Source: Rs1 sp000416275 (GTDB lineage Bacteria > Pseudomonadota > Gammaproteobacteria > Pseudomonadales > Balneatricaceae). Taken from it: 64,000 nt of DNA. Made by a program: the position numbers and the translations under genes. The DNA lies in NCBI GenBank assembly GCA_965243635.1, contig OZ251574.1, positions 3,782,001-3,846,000 of the forward strand, given 5' to 3'. A model generated the notes under the pieces. The model was not told the origin of the DNA. It ran no database searches and saw nothing but the letters and a program-made list of their open reading frames with translations. How positions within the stretch are numbered: position 1 is the first letter of the stretch; each line of letters begins with the position of its first letter. Shown piece after piece: positions 18,548 to 27,201 of this stretch.

Positions 18548-18940
18548 ATGATCTTCTCGATTCTTTTGTACGCGTCCAACAGCAGTCAGCAATCCGAGCA
18601 AACAGCACTGCGCTTTAGCCGTAGCCTACTGCAGCAAGGACACAGCATTCACCGAGTATTTTTTTACGGTGATAGTGTTAACAATACCTCTGGCCTAAAA
18701 GTAACTCCCAGAGATGAAATCAATATCACTGAGCAGTGGCTCGACCTAGTCACTGAGCACCAAGTAGATATAGTGGTTTGCATTGCAGCCGCTGTGCGCC
18801 GCGGAATTATTGATCAAAAAGAAGCTCAAAGACACAGTAAGACAGCGGCAAGCTTAGCCCCAGGCTTTACTCTTTCCGGTTTAGGCCAGCTAGCTGATGC
18901 CATACTACACTCTGATCGTTTAATTACATTTGGTAACTAA
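18548..18940 (+). CDS. tusD: Sulfurtransferase complex subunit TusD
   Basis: First gene of the tusDCB relay, which passes sulfur from TusA to TusE and on to MnmA for 2-thiouridine at tRNA wobble position 34. The 130 residues have the DsrE fold pattern. The likely active cysteine is in IVVCIAAAVRRG (near residue 78), as in E. coli TusD. It is spaced 6 bp from tusC. Confidence 0.95.
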   Translation: MIFSILLYASNSSQQSEQTALRFSRSLLQQGHSIHRVFFYGDSVNNTSGLKVTPRDEINITEQWLDLVTEHQVDIVVCIAAAVRRGIIDQKEAQRHSKTAASLAPGFTLSGLGQLADAILHSDRLITFGN

Positions 18941-18946
18941 GACCCC

Positions 18947-19309
18947 GTGGCTGATAAAAATATACTACTGATTTTTCGCAACCCTCCCTTTGCCGACAGC
19001 AGCAATCGAGACAGCTTAGATATTGCACTGGCATGCTCGGCGTTTGATATTCCGGTCAGCTTATTGTTTTTAAACGACGCTGTGCTGCAATTGATATCTA
19101 ATCAACGAAGTGAATTACTCGAGCAGAAGAACTTGCTGAAAACTTTCAAGGCACTTGCTATGTATGATATAAAAAACTTCTATGTCTTAGATAGCGATTT
19201 ACAGCGCTACCAGCTTGATACTACACAGCTTGCCATTTGTTGTGAGGCGCTAAAGCCAGCAGAAGTGGCCGTACTGATCCGAAAATCCACCACGGTGATT
19301 AATTTATGA
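18947..19309 (+). CDS. tusC: Sulfurtransferase complex subunit TusC
   Basis: DsrF-like structural subunit of the TusBCD hexamer. It has 120 residues with IFRNPPFADSSNRDSLDIALACSAFDIPVSLLFLNDAV cut across the typical DsrE/F motif. It starts with GTG and overlaps tusB by 4 bp (ATGA), so the genes are translationally coupled. It lacks the TusD-type cysteine motif, as expected. Confidence 0.94.
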   Translation: MADKNILLIFRNPPFADSSNRDSLDIALACSAFDIPVSLLFLNDAVLQLISNQRSELLEQKNLLKTFKALAMYDIKNFYVLDSDLQRYQLDTTQLAICCEALKPAEVAVLIRKSTTVINL

Positions 19310-19626
19310 TAACAGCTGCAGGCCATGAAACCTTACATATCATCAACAAGAGCCCTAGCGATATACTGCTATACCAGAACTGTTTCAATAGTCTATTAGC
19401 GGGGGATGCTGTTATCTTCATTGAATCTGCAGTATATGCAGCGATTGATGATAACTTTCGATCTGTGCTAGATTTAGCGGCCAATGATATACCTTTTTTC
19501 GCCTTACAAAATGACTTACTAGCTAGGGGTTTAAACAACCATCTGAATCTGCGCTTTAAGGCTATAGAGGACAATTATTTTGTCGAACTGTGCTGCCTGT
19601 ACAAAAAATCTGTCAGTTGGTTTTAA
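19306..19626 (+). CDS. tusB: Sulfurtransferase complex subunit TusB
   Basis: DsrH-like subunit of 106 residues (HETLHIINKSP at the start, then GDAVIFIESAVYAA). It is the third member of the TusBCD complex. The ATG overlaps the tusC stop and the stop overlaps the tusE start. Confidence 0.92.
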   Translation: MITAAGHETLHIINKSPSDILLYQNCFNSLLAGDAVIFIESAVYAAIDDNFRSVLDLAANDIPFFALQNDLLARGLNNHLNLRFKAIEDNYFVELCCLYKKSVSWF

Positions 19627-19955
19627 TGATCAACCACACTGCCGTAAAAGCGCTATTAGACGAGGAGGGATATTTAATTGATCTGGACCAATGGTCTCAC
19701 TCTCTCGCTGAAAGCATAGCCGAACTAGATGGCTTTGAGCTGAGCCTGCAACACTGGGAAGTACTAGATACGATCCGCGAATTCTACCAAGAATACGAGC
19801 TATCCCCGGCTATGCGTCCGCTAGTTAAAGCGATGAGCAATAAATATGGCAGTGCAAAAGGCAATAGTATCTACTTGATGAAACTCTTTGCTGAGAGCCC
19901 ACCAAAGCAAGCGGCAAGATACGCTGGATTGCCCAAGCCACTTAACTGCCTCTAG
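19626..19955 (+). CDS. tusE: Sulfur relay protein TusE (DsrC family)
   Basis: Accepts sulfur from TusD and presents it to MnmA. It has 109 residues with EEGYLIDLDQW, HWEVLDTIREFYQEYELSPAMRPLVK split over the helical core, and the C-terminal GLPKPLNCL with the penultimate cysteine that carries the persulfide. The start at 19626 (MINHTAVKALL) overlaps the tusB stop; an upstream in-frame Met within tusB is not used. It is the last gene of the operon. Confidence 0.95.
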   Translation: MINHTAVKALLDEEGYLIDLDQWSHSLAESIAELDGFELSLQHWEVLDTIREFYQEYELSPAMRPLVKAMSNKYGSAKGNSIYLMKLFAESPPKQAARYAGLPKPLNCL

Positions 19956-20072
19956 AATCACGAGGTTTTCATAAATTCAAGTCACACTTCAGTCATCCAA
20001 CCAAGACAAAACCAACATCGAATTTACAATATTTAATCACTTCAAATAATTACAGAGCAGAGGGTAACAGCG

Positions 20073-20924
20073 ATGATCATTGCATTTTTGGGTACTGGTT
20101 TAATGGGTTTCCCCATGGCTGAAAATCTGTTGAACGCCGGCTTTAAACTGCATGTTTACAATCGCAGCTACGATAAAACCGCTGCTTTACAAAAACTGGG
20201 CGCAACCCGCTTCAGATGCCCACAACAAGCAGTCAAAAATGCAGACATTATAATTACTATGCTGGCAGACGAAAAAATCCAAGAGCAAGTATTATTCAAT
20301 CCCTCTGCTCTCACAGCTTGTAAAAGCAACAGTCTAATTATTGACATGGGCTCTATCGCCCCGGATACCGCCATTGAACACGCTAAACAAGCCTCAAAGT
20401 ATCAGCTATGCTATTTGGATGCCCCTGTCTCCGGGGGAACGCTGGGGGCGGAGAATGCTGAACTAGTGATCATGGTTGGCGGCAGCAATAGAGATTTGCA
20501 CCGCGCCCAAGCAGTTTTCCAAGCTCTTGGTAATAATACAGTACACATAGGTGCCACCGGCACAGGTCAGATCGCTAAATGTGCGAACCAAGCGATAGTT
20601 GCCATTACTATCGGCGCCGTGAGTGAAGCTTTACTACTCGCCCAGCAAGGAGGCGCTAACATAAGCGCAGTGAGAAAGGCTTTGCTGGGGGGCTTTGCCG
20701 CGAGCAAGGTACTAGAACAACACGGGCAGAGAATGTTGGATCGAAATTTCACAGCTGGGGCCACAGCTAGCGTCCAGTTAAAGGACTTAACAAATATTAC
20801 CGAGCTAGCTAGTCGCAATAATTTACATCTCCCTTTAACTGCATCTATTTTTAGCCAATATCAAGTACTGGTAAACAGCGGCAAGAAAAATTTAGATCAC
20901 AGCGCATTGTTATTACAATCCTGA
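20073..20924 (+). CDS. NAD(P)-dependent oxidoreductase, 3-hydroxyisobutyrate dehydrogenase family, C-terminus altered by a repeat
   Basis: Beta-hydroxyacid dehydrogenase of the MmsB/GarR type, probably cytosolic. It has the N-terminal Rossmann motif IAFLGTGLMGFPMAENL, the substrate loop DAPVSGGTLGAENAEL and the catalytic-lysine region GQIAKCANQ. The 3' end runs into a family A repeat: the last codons CAA TCC TGA take TCC TGA from the repeat. Removing the repeat and one copy of its ACAAT duplication restores a frame that continues with LEEDNLVSTTD before a stop. The ancestral protein was thus about 293 aa against 283 now. The substrate is not determined. Confidence 0.88.
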   Translation: MIIAFLGTGLMGFPMAENLLNAGFKLHVYNRSYDKTAALQKLGATRFRCPQQAVKNADIIITMLADEKIQEQVLFNPSALTACKSNSLIIDMGSIAPDTAIEHAKQASKYQLCYLDAPVSGGTLGAENAELVIMVGGSNRDLHRAQAVFQALGNNTVHIGATGTGQIAKCANQAIVAITIGAVSEALLLAQQGGANISAVRKALLGGFAASKVLEQHGQRMLDRNFTAGATASVQLKDLTNITELASRNNLHLPLTASIFSQYQVLVNSGKKNLDHSALLLQS

Positions 20925-21079
20925 ATCCGTGACTTCAAAGTGAATACAGAGTGTAAGATATTGGTTTTACAGTGGAATTGAAAAATCTTAGCTGCACCCG
21001 TAGGTTCAGCGGGCATTTTTCTAACCGCTGTAGAATCAAGAGCTTGCGCTATGTGGTGTAGTGAAGTCACTGATTCAGG
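20920..21079 (+). repeat. Family A repeat, short form, inserted in the 3' end of an oxidoreductase gene
   Basis: A 160-bp copy with termini CCTGAATCCGTGACTTCA and TGAAGTCACTGATTCAGG and a perfect 5-bp duplication ACAAT at 20915-20919 and 21080-21084. It supplies the present stop codon of the upstream gene. Confidence 0.95.
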
Positions 21080-21276
21080 ACAATTAGAGGAAGACAATCT
21101 AGTTTCGACTACCGATTGAGATGAAGCACTCTACAGTTAACCAAACTCGATTATTCTGCTATAAAATAATACACTCTTACAAAACTTAGACTATTCTTCT
21201 AGTAATCTAACTTGGATGATCCAAACGATAGCGCCGTTAATTTAGATAGATCATCAATCTGCCGCTTATGCTATGA

Positions 21277-21485
21277 CCTGAATCCGTGGCTTGAAAGTCA
21301 ATACAGAGTGTCAGATATTGGTTTTAGAGTGGAATTGAAAAATCTTAACTGCAAGCTCATATGCGTCCTGCATTCGCTAAATAAATGCATTCATGCATAA
21401 AACCCGTTGGTTCAGCGGGTATTTTTCTAAGCGCTGTAGAATCAAGAGCTTGTGCTCTTTGGTGCACTGAAGTCACGGATTCAGG
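21277..21485 (+). repeat. Family A repeat, long form
   Basis: A 209-bp copy with the ATGCATTCATGCAT interior segment. Flanks TATGA and TATTC match at three of five bases, so the duplication is eroded or absent. Together with the neighbouring short copy it fills much of the 0.8-kb gap before cheW. The remaining 21486-21730 should hold the cheW promoter; nothing else is seen there. Confidence 0.9.
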
Positions 21486-21730
21486 TATTCATTAAAGAAA
21501 GACGGCTTGATTACAACAATCTCTGATTGTATAAATGTTATTGGTTGTATACATTTGTCTAAGACTTCGACACAAAGAGGTCTGTTACCATAATTAACTT
21601 TTCAAATATATTCAATGCATTAGACATAATGGGTTATACTGATTGCATAGGTCTATAGTACTTTCCAATAAAAAGTACCGTTGGCGAGTTAGAAGTTATA
21701 GCATCGTTACTGAATTAAAGGTGAATTAAT

Positions 21731-22279
21731 ATGAGCATGAATGGCGCTGCGGCACAACTTGAGATGATGGAAAAAGGAGAAGCTTCTAAACCAACAGTAA
21801 AATCTCGTGCTGTACAAGAAGAAATAATATTCAATCAATGGGCGACATTCAATGTTAACAATGAACTGTTTGCCATTGATGTGATGCAAGTTAAAGAAGT
21901 CCTAAGATATTCTGAAATCACACCCGTGCCAGGCTCTAGTTCATATATCCGCGGCATCATAAACCTTAGGGGCAACGTTGTTACCGTATTAGATACGCGC
22001 CTACTATTTTCTCTCGCTGCCCGAGAGATAGATGACGACACTCGTATTATTGTCGTAGAGTACAATGAGCAAGAAGTGGTTGGTATGGTGGTTGATAGTG
22101 TCGATGAAGTGGTTAACATTCCACTAAAAGATATAGAGAGAGCACCAAGCGTTGCCAGCGATGACTCAGATAGAAGATTTGTACAAGGTGTTAGTTATTA
22201 TGAAAACAACCTTATCATCTTACTCGACCTAGCTAGAATGCTGGAGAGCATCACACCAGCACTCGAAGAAAGTAACTAA
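21731..22279 (+). CDS. cheW: CheW-like chemotaxis coupling protein
   Basis: CheW couples chemoreceptors to the CheA kinase. The 182 residues have a poorly conserved N-terminal tail (1-38) and one CheW domain (about 39-172): FAIDVMQVKEVLRYSEITPVPG, then YIRGIINLRGNVVTVLDTR, VVGMVVDSVDEV and NNLIILLDLARML. AAAGGTG sits 7 bp before the ATG. It stands alone with its own terminator, away from any visible che or flagellar gene, so the partner kinase must be elsewhere. Confidence 0.9.
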   Translation: MSMNGAAAQLEMMEKGEASKPTVKSRAVQEEIIFNQWATFNVNNELFAIDVMQVKEVLRYSEITPVPGSSSYIRGIINLRGNVVTVLDTRLLFSLAAREIDDDTRIIVVEYNEQEVVGMVVDSVDEVVNIPLKDIERAPSVASDDSDRRFVQGVSYYENNLIILLDLARMLESITPALEESN

Positions 22280-22290
22280 TATAATTGATG

Positions 22291-22340
22291 ATCTCTGCAT
22301 CGCGGTGAGATTCTCTCAGTGCTATTCAGAGATTTTTTTT
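22291..22340 (+). terminator. Rho-independent terminator after cheW
   Basis: Outer arms ATCTCTG and CAGAGAT with an inner GAGA/TCTC stem, followed by eight T. It also lies between convergent cheW and the GntR gene. Confidence 0.75.
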
Positions 22341-22343
22341 CGA

Positions 22344-23024
22344 TTATTTTCTGTTGATATTGGCAAAAATTGCATGGATATCATTTGATAAAGGTAAGCT
22401 GTCTAAGTTCAATTTAGCTTCTATATGATCCAAATGACGCATCATTAACCGCACTGCACTACTCACAGATTTAGATCTAATCACACCAATTAATTCAAAG
22501 TGTTCATCATACGAGCAATGCGATATGCCGCGCTTTTCATATTGAGCGATGATCAGTGAAGTTTGTGGGACTAAGCTTCTATGGAAGTTTTGCAATTGAT
22601 AATTAGCCGCGATTTCAGCGAGCTTAAAGTGAAATTCACCTGACAATCGAATTCCTGCTGATCTATCACCCTTTTCAAAACAGGCCCTCTCCTGGTTAAT
22701 AATAGCCAGCAATGCCGATAGATCTGCTTCACTGTGTTTCTCAACCGCTAATTCAATGATGGCACGCTCCACCACTCTGCGAGCAAAAAATATTTGTTTT
22801 GACTCCTCTACCGACACACTGGCAACAATCGCGCCTTTGTTTGGCCGGAGCTGTATCACTTGCTCATGAGCTAGCTTTAACAGAGACCTCCTGACAATAG
22901 TGCGGCTAACGCCAAAAATATCAGCGAGAGATTCTTCACTTAATCTAGTCCCTGGAGCTAGCTTTTGCTCTAAAATCGCTTCATATACATGTTTATATAC
23001 GGGATCTTTACTATCAGCGGCCAT
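22344..23024 (-). CDS. GntR-family transcriptional regulator (FadR/FCD subfamily)
   Basis: A 226-residue regulator. The N-terminal winged HTH (about 10-70) includes GTRLSEESLADIFGVSRTIVRRSL and ends in RPNKGAIVASVS. The C-terminal FCD domain (about 80-205) carries the usual acidic/His metal-site residues in GEFHFKLAE, DEHFELIGVI and MMRHLDHIE. Such proteins usually bind small carboxylates. No metabolic gene lies beside it to suggest the ligand. An imperfect CTGGTT...AACCAG dyad lies upstream at about 23063-23089 and could be its operator. Confidence 0.9.
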   Translation of the reverse strand: MAADSKDPVYKHVYEAILEQKLAPGTRLSEESLADIFGVSRTIVRRSLLKLAHEQVIQLRPNKGAIVASVSVEESKQIFFARRVVERAIIELAVEKHSEADLSALLAIINQERACFEKGDRSAGIRLSGEFHFKLAEIAANYQLQNFHRSLVPQTSLIIAQYEKRGISHCSYDEHFELIGVIRSKSVSSAVRLMMRHLDHIEAKLNLDSLPLSNDIHAIFANINRK

Positions 23025-23110
23025 TTGTGTTTTATTTCCTCACTACAAATTAAAGATATCACTGGTTGATAAGCTGCAATAAACCAGCGAATCTAGACCG
23101 AATTATTTTT

Positions 23111-23315
23111 TGAGACCTCTGCATAACGTTGTGAGCGAAGGTAAGGCGAGACAAAAAAACGGCGAATTAACGGAGTCAGTGTGCTCCTCACTCTGGTACA
23201 GTGCGCCCTTCTTTATGGGCATTACTGGTGTAAATGAGCATATTGAGCCGGTTTGTATCGCCGTATTACCGAGCGCAGTTATCATACCCTCTAGGTAAGT
23301 TATGCAACGGTCTCT
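23111..23315 (-). repeat. Family B repeat, copy 3 (long form)
   Basis: A 205-bp element in reverse orientation, with TGAGACCTCTGCATAAC and GTTATGCAACGGTCTCT ends and TTT flanks that fit a 3-bp duplication. It includes the extra ATCATACCCTCTAGGTAA segment found in copies 4 and 6. It fills the gap between the GntR and TlpA-like genes. Confidence 0.88.
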
Positions 23316-23346
23316 TTTTATCACTAAGTGAAAATGGAATAGTTAA

Positions 23347-23844
23347 CTATTGATCTAGGTATAAAATTAATCTTATATTAGCTTCAAACTCTGGTGAATC
23401 GGCATTAGAGCTATGAGTTTTCCAAATTAACTCCCCTCGCCGATCAATAAAAAAAGTTGCCGGAGTGCCTGGCACGTCATACATTCTTGCTATATTATCG
23501 CCATTCACAGCTGTTTTAAAACTGACCCCTAATTCTTTAAGCACTATTTCAGGGTTGACCCCCGTCTCTTCACGGATACTAATCCCCAGCACCTCTAACC
23601 CAGAACCTTTATATTTTCGGTAAAGGCGATCGAGGCCTGGCTGTAAATCTCGACAAAATGGGCACCAAGTGCCCCAAAAGTGCAAAACAACTCCCTTTCC
23701 CCGATAATCTATTAAAGATATAGAATTTCCCGATTGATCAAAGACCGTAAAATCAGGTGCTTTAGCGGCGTGCACCGACCCGCTAAACACTATCAATAAG
23801 ACAGTAAGATATGCTGCTAATATGGTTCTCAACTTTTTCTCCAC
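23347..23844 (-). CDS. TlpA/ResA-like periplasmic thioredoxin
   Basis: A 165-residue secreted or membrane-tethered thiol-disulfide protein. A signal peptide (about 1-26, cut after SVHA) precedes the thioredoxin fold with the active site WGTWCPFC (Cys near 60 and 63). The GTPATFFIDRRG segment holds the cis-proline. The start shown is a GTG; a TTG four codons later has better spacing to GGAG. It may serve cytochrome c maturation or general disulfide reduction. No ccm gene is nearby. Confidence 0.88.
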   Translation of the reverse strand: MEKKLRTILAAYLTVLLIVFSGSVHAAKAPDFTVFDQSGNSISLIDYRGKGVVLHFWGTWCPFCRDLQPGLDRLYRKYKGSGLEVLGISIREETGVNPEIVLKELGVSFKTAVNGDNIARMYDVPGTPATFFIDRRGELIWKTHSSNADSPEFEANIRLILYLDQ

Positions 23845-24013
23845 TTCTCCTGAAAACTCTAACTATGCTGAACTTTAATTTTTCTAAAGCACCGCGCTCT
23901 ATGACTTAAAATTTAAAGCCCAGTTCCGCAGCATTTGCATCTTAGCCAGCACAGTTTATCGATCAAGTTTTCAGGAAGGCATAGCCATTTAAAGAGAACT
24001 GAAATATTGATGC

Positions 24014-24194
24014 TGAGAGCTCTGCATAACTTACCCAGAGGGTATGATAACTGCGCTCGATAATACGGCGTTAAAAACCGGCTCAACATGCTCATTTACA
24101 CCCATAACACCATAAACAGGGGCACACTGAATCCGCTATCTCGCCGGTTTTTGTCTTGTCTTACCTTCGCTCGCAACGCTATGCAGAGCTCTCA
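24014..24194 (+). repeat. Family B repeat, copy 4
   Basis: A 181-bp element with near-perfect termini TGAGAGCTCTGCATAAC and GCTATGCAGAGCTCTCA and a perfect 3-bp duplication TGC. It ends 10 bp beyond the glnS stop codon. Its internal AAAAACCGGC/GCCGGTTTTT arms could fold in the glnS transcript. Confidence 0.93.
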
Positions 24195-24204
24195 TGCTAT
24201 AAAA

Positions 24205-25896
24205 TCATTTACCTTTAGATTCACGTAAAGCGATAGTTTGGTTAAAGACTAACTTTTCTGCTGTGCTATCACTATCTGCCACAAAATAACCTGTTCTTTC
24301 AAACTGATAAGCACTTTCAACAGCTGCCATTTTTAAAGAAGGCTCTGCCCAAGCTTGCTTAATTACCTGCAGTGAATCGGGATTGACTAATTCAATAAAA
24401 GATTTTTCTTTATCTTTATCAGGGCTCGGATCTGTAAATAATCGACCGTAAATACGCAGTTCACAAGGCAGGGCATGTTCGGCACTGACCCAGTGAATCA
24501 CACCACGAGGCTTAAACTCTGGGGCTGGATTAGCGCCTACCGTCCTGGGCACAAGACTGGCGACCACTTCCACTATTTGATCGTTGTCATCGCGGATTAC
24601 TTGCTCTGCCTTAATAACATAAGCCCCACGCAACCGGACATAATCGCCGATCACCAATCGTTTGAATTTTTTCCGTCCGAGACTGGTATCCTCTGAAAAA
24701 TCTTCTTTTTCAATATATAGATGCCTTGAAAAAGGCAGCTCTCTATTTCCCATCTCTAATTTTGGATGCACAGGAAGCGATAGTAATTCACACTGACCTT
24801 CGGCAAAATTACTGATGGTTATCTTCAGCGGATTGATCACACACATGGCACGTTTTGCATTTTTTTCTAGGTCTTCTCGCACAGCGGACTCTAGCATCGC
24901 GACATCAACCACACCGTTTGCACGAGTGACTCCCACCATTTCACAAAAATTCTTAATCGCGGCTGCTGTATAACCCCTTCTCCGCATACCTGAAATAGTT
25001 GGCATTCGAGGATCATCCCAACCAAAAACCACCTTCAAATCCACCAGCTGTTTTAGTTTACGCTTACTAGTCACCGTGTAATTAAGCTCTAACCGGGAAA
25101 ACTCATACTGCCTAGGTATCGCCGGGACCGGTAAATTATCAATAAACCAGTCATACAAAGGTCTGTGCCCTTCAAACTCCAAAGTACAAATTGAATGAGT
25201 AACCCCCTCAATTGCATCTGACTGACCGTGGGCAAAATCGTAAATAGGATAGATACACCAATCACTACCGGTTTGATGATGAGCGACATTCAAGATCCGA
25301 TAGAGCATTGGATCACGCATATTCATATTAGATGATTGCATATCAATTTTGGCCCTTAAAGAGCAGTGACCTTCCGCAAACTCACCCGCTTTCATTGCCG
25401 CAAACAATGCCAAATTTTCTGCGATACTGCGCTCTCGGTATGGGCTGTTTTTACCTGGCGTGGTGAAATTACCACGATATTCACGGGCTTGTTCTGCAGT
25501 TAAGTCACAGACATACGCCCTACCTTGTTCAATCAAATATACAGCCCACAAATATAGCTGTTCGAAATAAGAAGAGGTATATTTTATCTGCTCGTGCCAA
25601 GAAAAACCTAACCATGTAATATCACGCTTAATCGCGTCGATATACTCCTGACTTTCTTTTTCAGGGTTAGTGTCATCAAATCTTAAATGACAAACACCTT
25701 GGTACTTTTCAGCAGTGCCAAAATTTAAACAAATAGATTTTGCATGCCCTATATGCAGGTAGCCGTTCGGCTCCGGAGGAAATCTGGTGACTATTTTTAC
25801 CGGGGCGTGGTCGCTTTGCAAATCTGAGTCTATAATTTGGTGTATGAAATTATTACTTTTAGGCGTTGTTTCAACAGCTGTTTTATCAATACTCAT
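24205..25896 (-). CDS. glnS: Glutaminyl-tRNA synthetase
   Basis: Class I synthetase that charges tRNA-Gln. The 563 residues are of normal size. The HIGH motif is in FPPEPNGYLHIGHAKS (near 40-55) and the KMSKS-like loop is VTSKRKLKQLV (near 270), with Thr where E. coli has Met. The C-terminal beta-barrel anticodon-binding domains are complete. ppiB and lpxH follow on the opposite strand, a usual gammaproteobacterial neighbourhood, but separated here by 1.3 kb of repeats. Confidence 0.98.
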   Translation of the reverse strand: MSIDKTAVETTPKSNNFIHQIIDSDLQSDHAPVKIVTRFPPEPNGYLHIGHAKSICLNFGTAEKYQGVCHLRFDDTNPEKESQEYIDAIKRDITWLGFSWHEQIKYTSSYFEQLYLWAVYLIEQGRAYVCDLTAEQAREYRGNFTTPGKNSPYRERSIAENLALFAAMKAGEFAEGHCSLRAKIDMQSSNMNMRDPMLYRILNVAHHQTGSDWCIYPIYDFAHGQSDAIEGVTHSICTLEFEGHRPLYDWFIDNLPVPAIPRQYEFSRLELNYTVTSKRKLKQLVDLKVVFGWDDPRMPTISGMRRRGYTAAAIKNFCEMVGVTRANGVVDVAMLESAVREDLEKNAKRAMCVINPLKITISNFAEGQCELLSLPVHPKLEMGNRELPFSRHLYIEKEDFSEDTSLGRKKFKRLVIGDYVRLRGAYVIKAEQVIRDDNDQIVEVVASLVPRTVGANPAPEFKPRGVIHWVSAEHALPCELRIYGRLFTDPSPDKDKEKSFIELVNPDSLQVIKQAWAEPSLKMAAVESAYQFERTGYFVADSDSTAEKLVFNQTIALRESKGK

Positions 25897-26272
25897 GAAT
25901 ATTTTTTAAAAATAACCTCAAAAATGTCGAATAGTGCAGGTCGCCCTTCACTACGAGTAAAATCTGGTTGGCGCCACATCGCCATGAACCTGTCACAGCA
26001 AAGCGAATATGTAATGTAAGTAACTGATTATGAAATAAACCGCCCCTACTAAATACCGCCCTGCCATTTTTCATCCAGCGTTCATTGAGACGGCACAGCC
26101 AACCTTCAAAAAGAGAATGTATATTCACCTATTATAAACATATCGTCATGGTAAGTTCAGCTATAGCCAGTCATTTATCGGCTGATTTTCTAAATATTAC
26201 CAATTTAATTCTTAAATCAGCTTTTCTTAATATAAGGCTGTATTCTACGTAACTAGCGATGAGCTCATAACT

Positions 26273-26458
26273 TGAAACCTCGGCATAACTACTGCGCTCG
26301 GTAAGACGGCGTTAAAAACTGGCTCAATATGCTCATTTACATTAGTAATACCCATCAAGAAGGGCACGCTGTACCAAAGTGAGGGCCATACTAACTCCGC
26401 TCTCTTGCCAGTTTTTTCCTTGTCTTACCTTCGCTCGCAACGTTACGCAGAGGCCTCT
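26273..26458 (+). repeat. Family B repeat, copy 5
   Basis: A 186-bp element with TGAAACCTCGGCATAAC at one end, GTTACGCAGAGGCCTCT at the other, and a perfect 3-bp duplication ACT. It lies 14 bp from a family A copy. Confidence 0.9.
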
Positions 26459-26472
26459 ACTTATCTCTAACA

Positions 26473-26632
26473 CCTGAATCAGTGACTTCACTGCGCCACA
26501 TAGCACAAGCTCTTGATTCTACAGCGGTTAGAAAAATACCCGCTGAACCTACGGGTGCAGCTAAGATTTTTCAATTCCACTGTAGAACCAATATCTTACA
26601 CTCTGTATTCACTTTGAAGTCACGGATTCAGG
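26473..26632 (-). repeat. Family A repeat, short form, with target duplication
   Basis: A 160-bp copy in reverse orientation with perfect termini and a perfect 5-bp duplication TAACA at 26468-26472 and 26633-26637. Confidence 0.95.
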
Positions 26633-27201
26633 TAACAAAATAGGTTTCACCCAAAAAGCACTCAAATATCGGTAGTCGCATATTACAGATATACAATGAA
26701 TGCCTATCCGATAATTTGCTTTTTAGCAATTTAAGACTTTCACATAAGAATAAAGAACCTTACAGGAGTCATTGCAAGCTATGAATTCTCAGCAGATTAG
26801 TGTCATAAAATCATCCACTAGATAACCGCCAGCGGCCGAAATCTGCTACCGGATATCTGATTCAAGTTCTAGAAAAAGCTCGCCGCAAAACTTTAAAAAG
26901 TCAGTCATGGAAAATAATAACAATCAGCAATAAAAAACCAGCACACCAATATTCTGCGTAGCAGGATATTAACTGCCGGGGGCAGCATTTGCTCTAGCAG
27001 GTACTATGCCTATGTTCTACAGCGCTCAAATGAGCACAAACAGCACTCACCCAGTACTAAACGTTATTACTCTCTCCAGTGCCCCTGATAAAATTCAGGC
27101 CAAAGCCTCAATATCCTCACTGCAGTCGCGCATTCAGGTAGACCTATAATCTTTGCTGAGTATAATGACTGGACTAACCCCCTAAACTTTAAGGCAGATC
27201 A
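26633..27201. other. Intergenic stretch without recognised genes
   Basis: About 570 bp between a family A copy and ppiB. All frames are broken by stops. Short open pieces near 26840-27150 could be remains of a lost gene but match nothing I know. The same holds for 25897-26272 upstream of glnS, where an 80-codon frame on the minus strand (25886-26128) has no supporting evidence. Confidence 0.4.

Noticed and set aside
25886..26128. 80-codon minus-strand frame upstream of glnS
   Set aside because: Overlaps the glnS start region, lacks a ribosome binding site and resembles nothing known to me.
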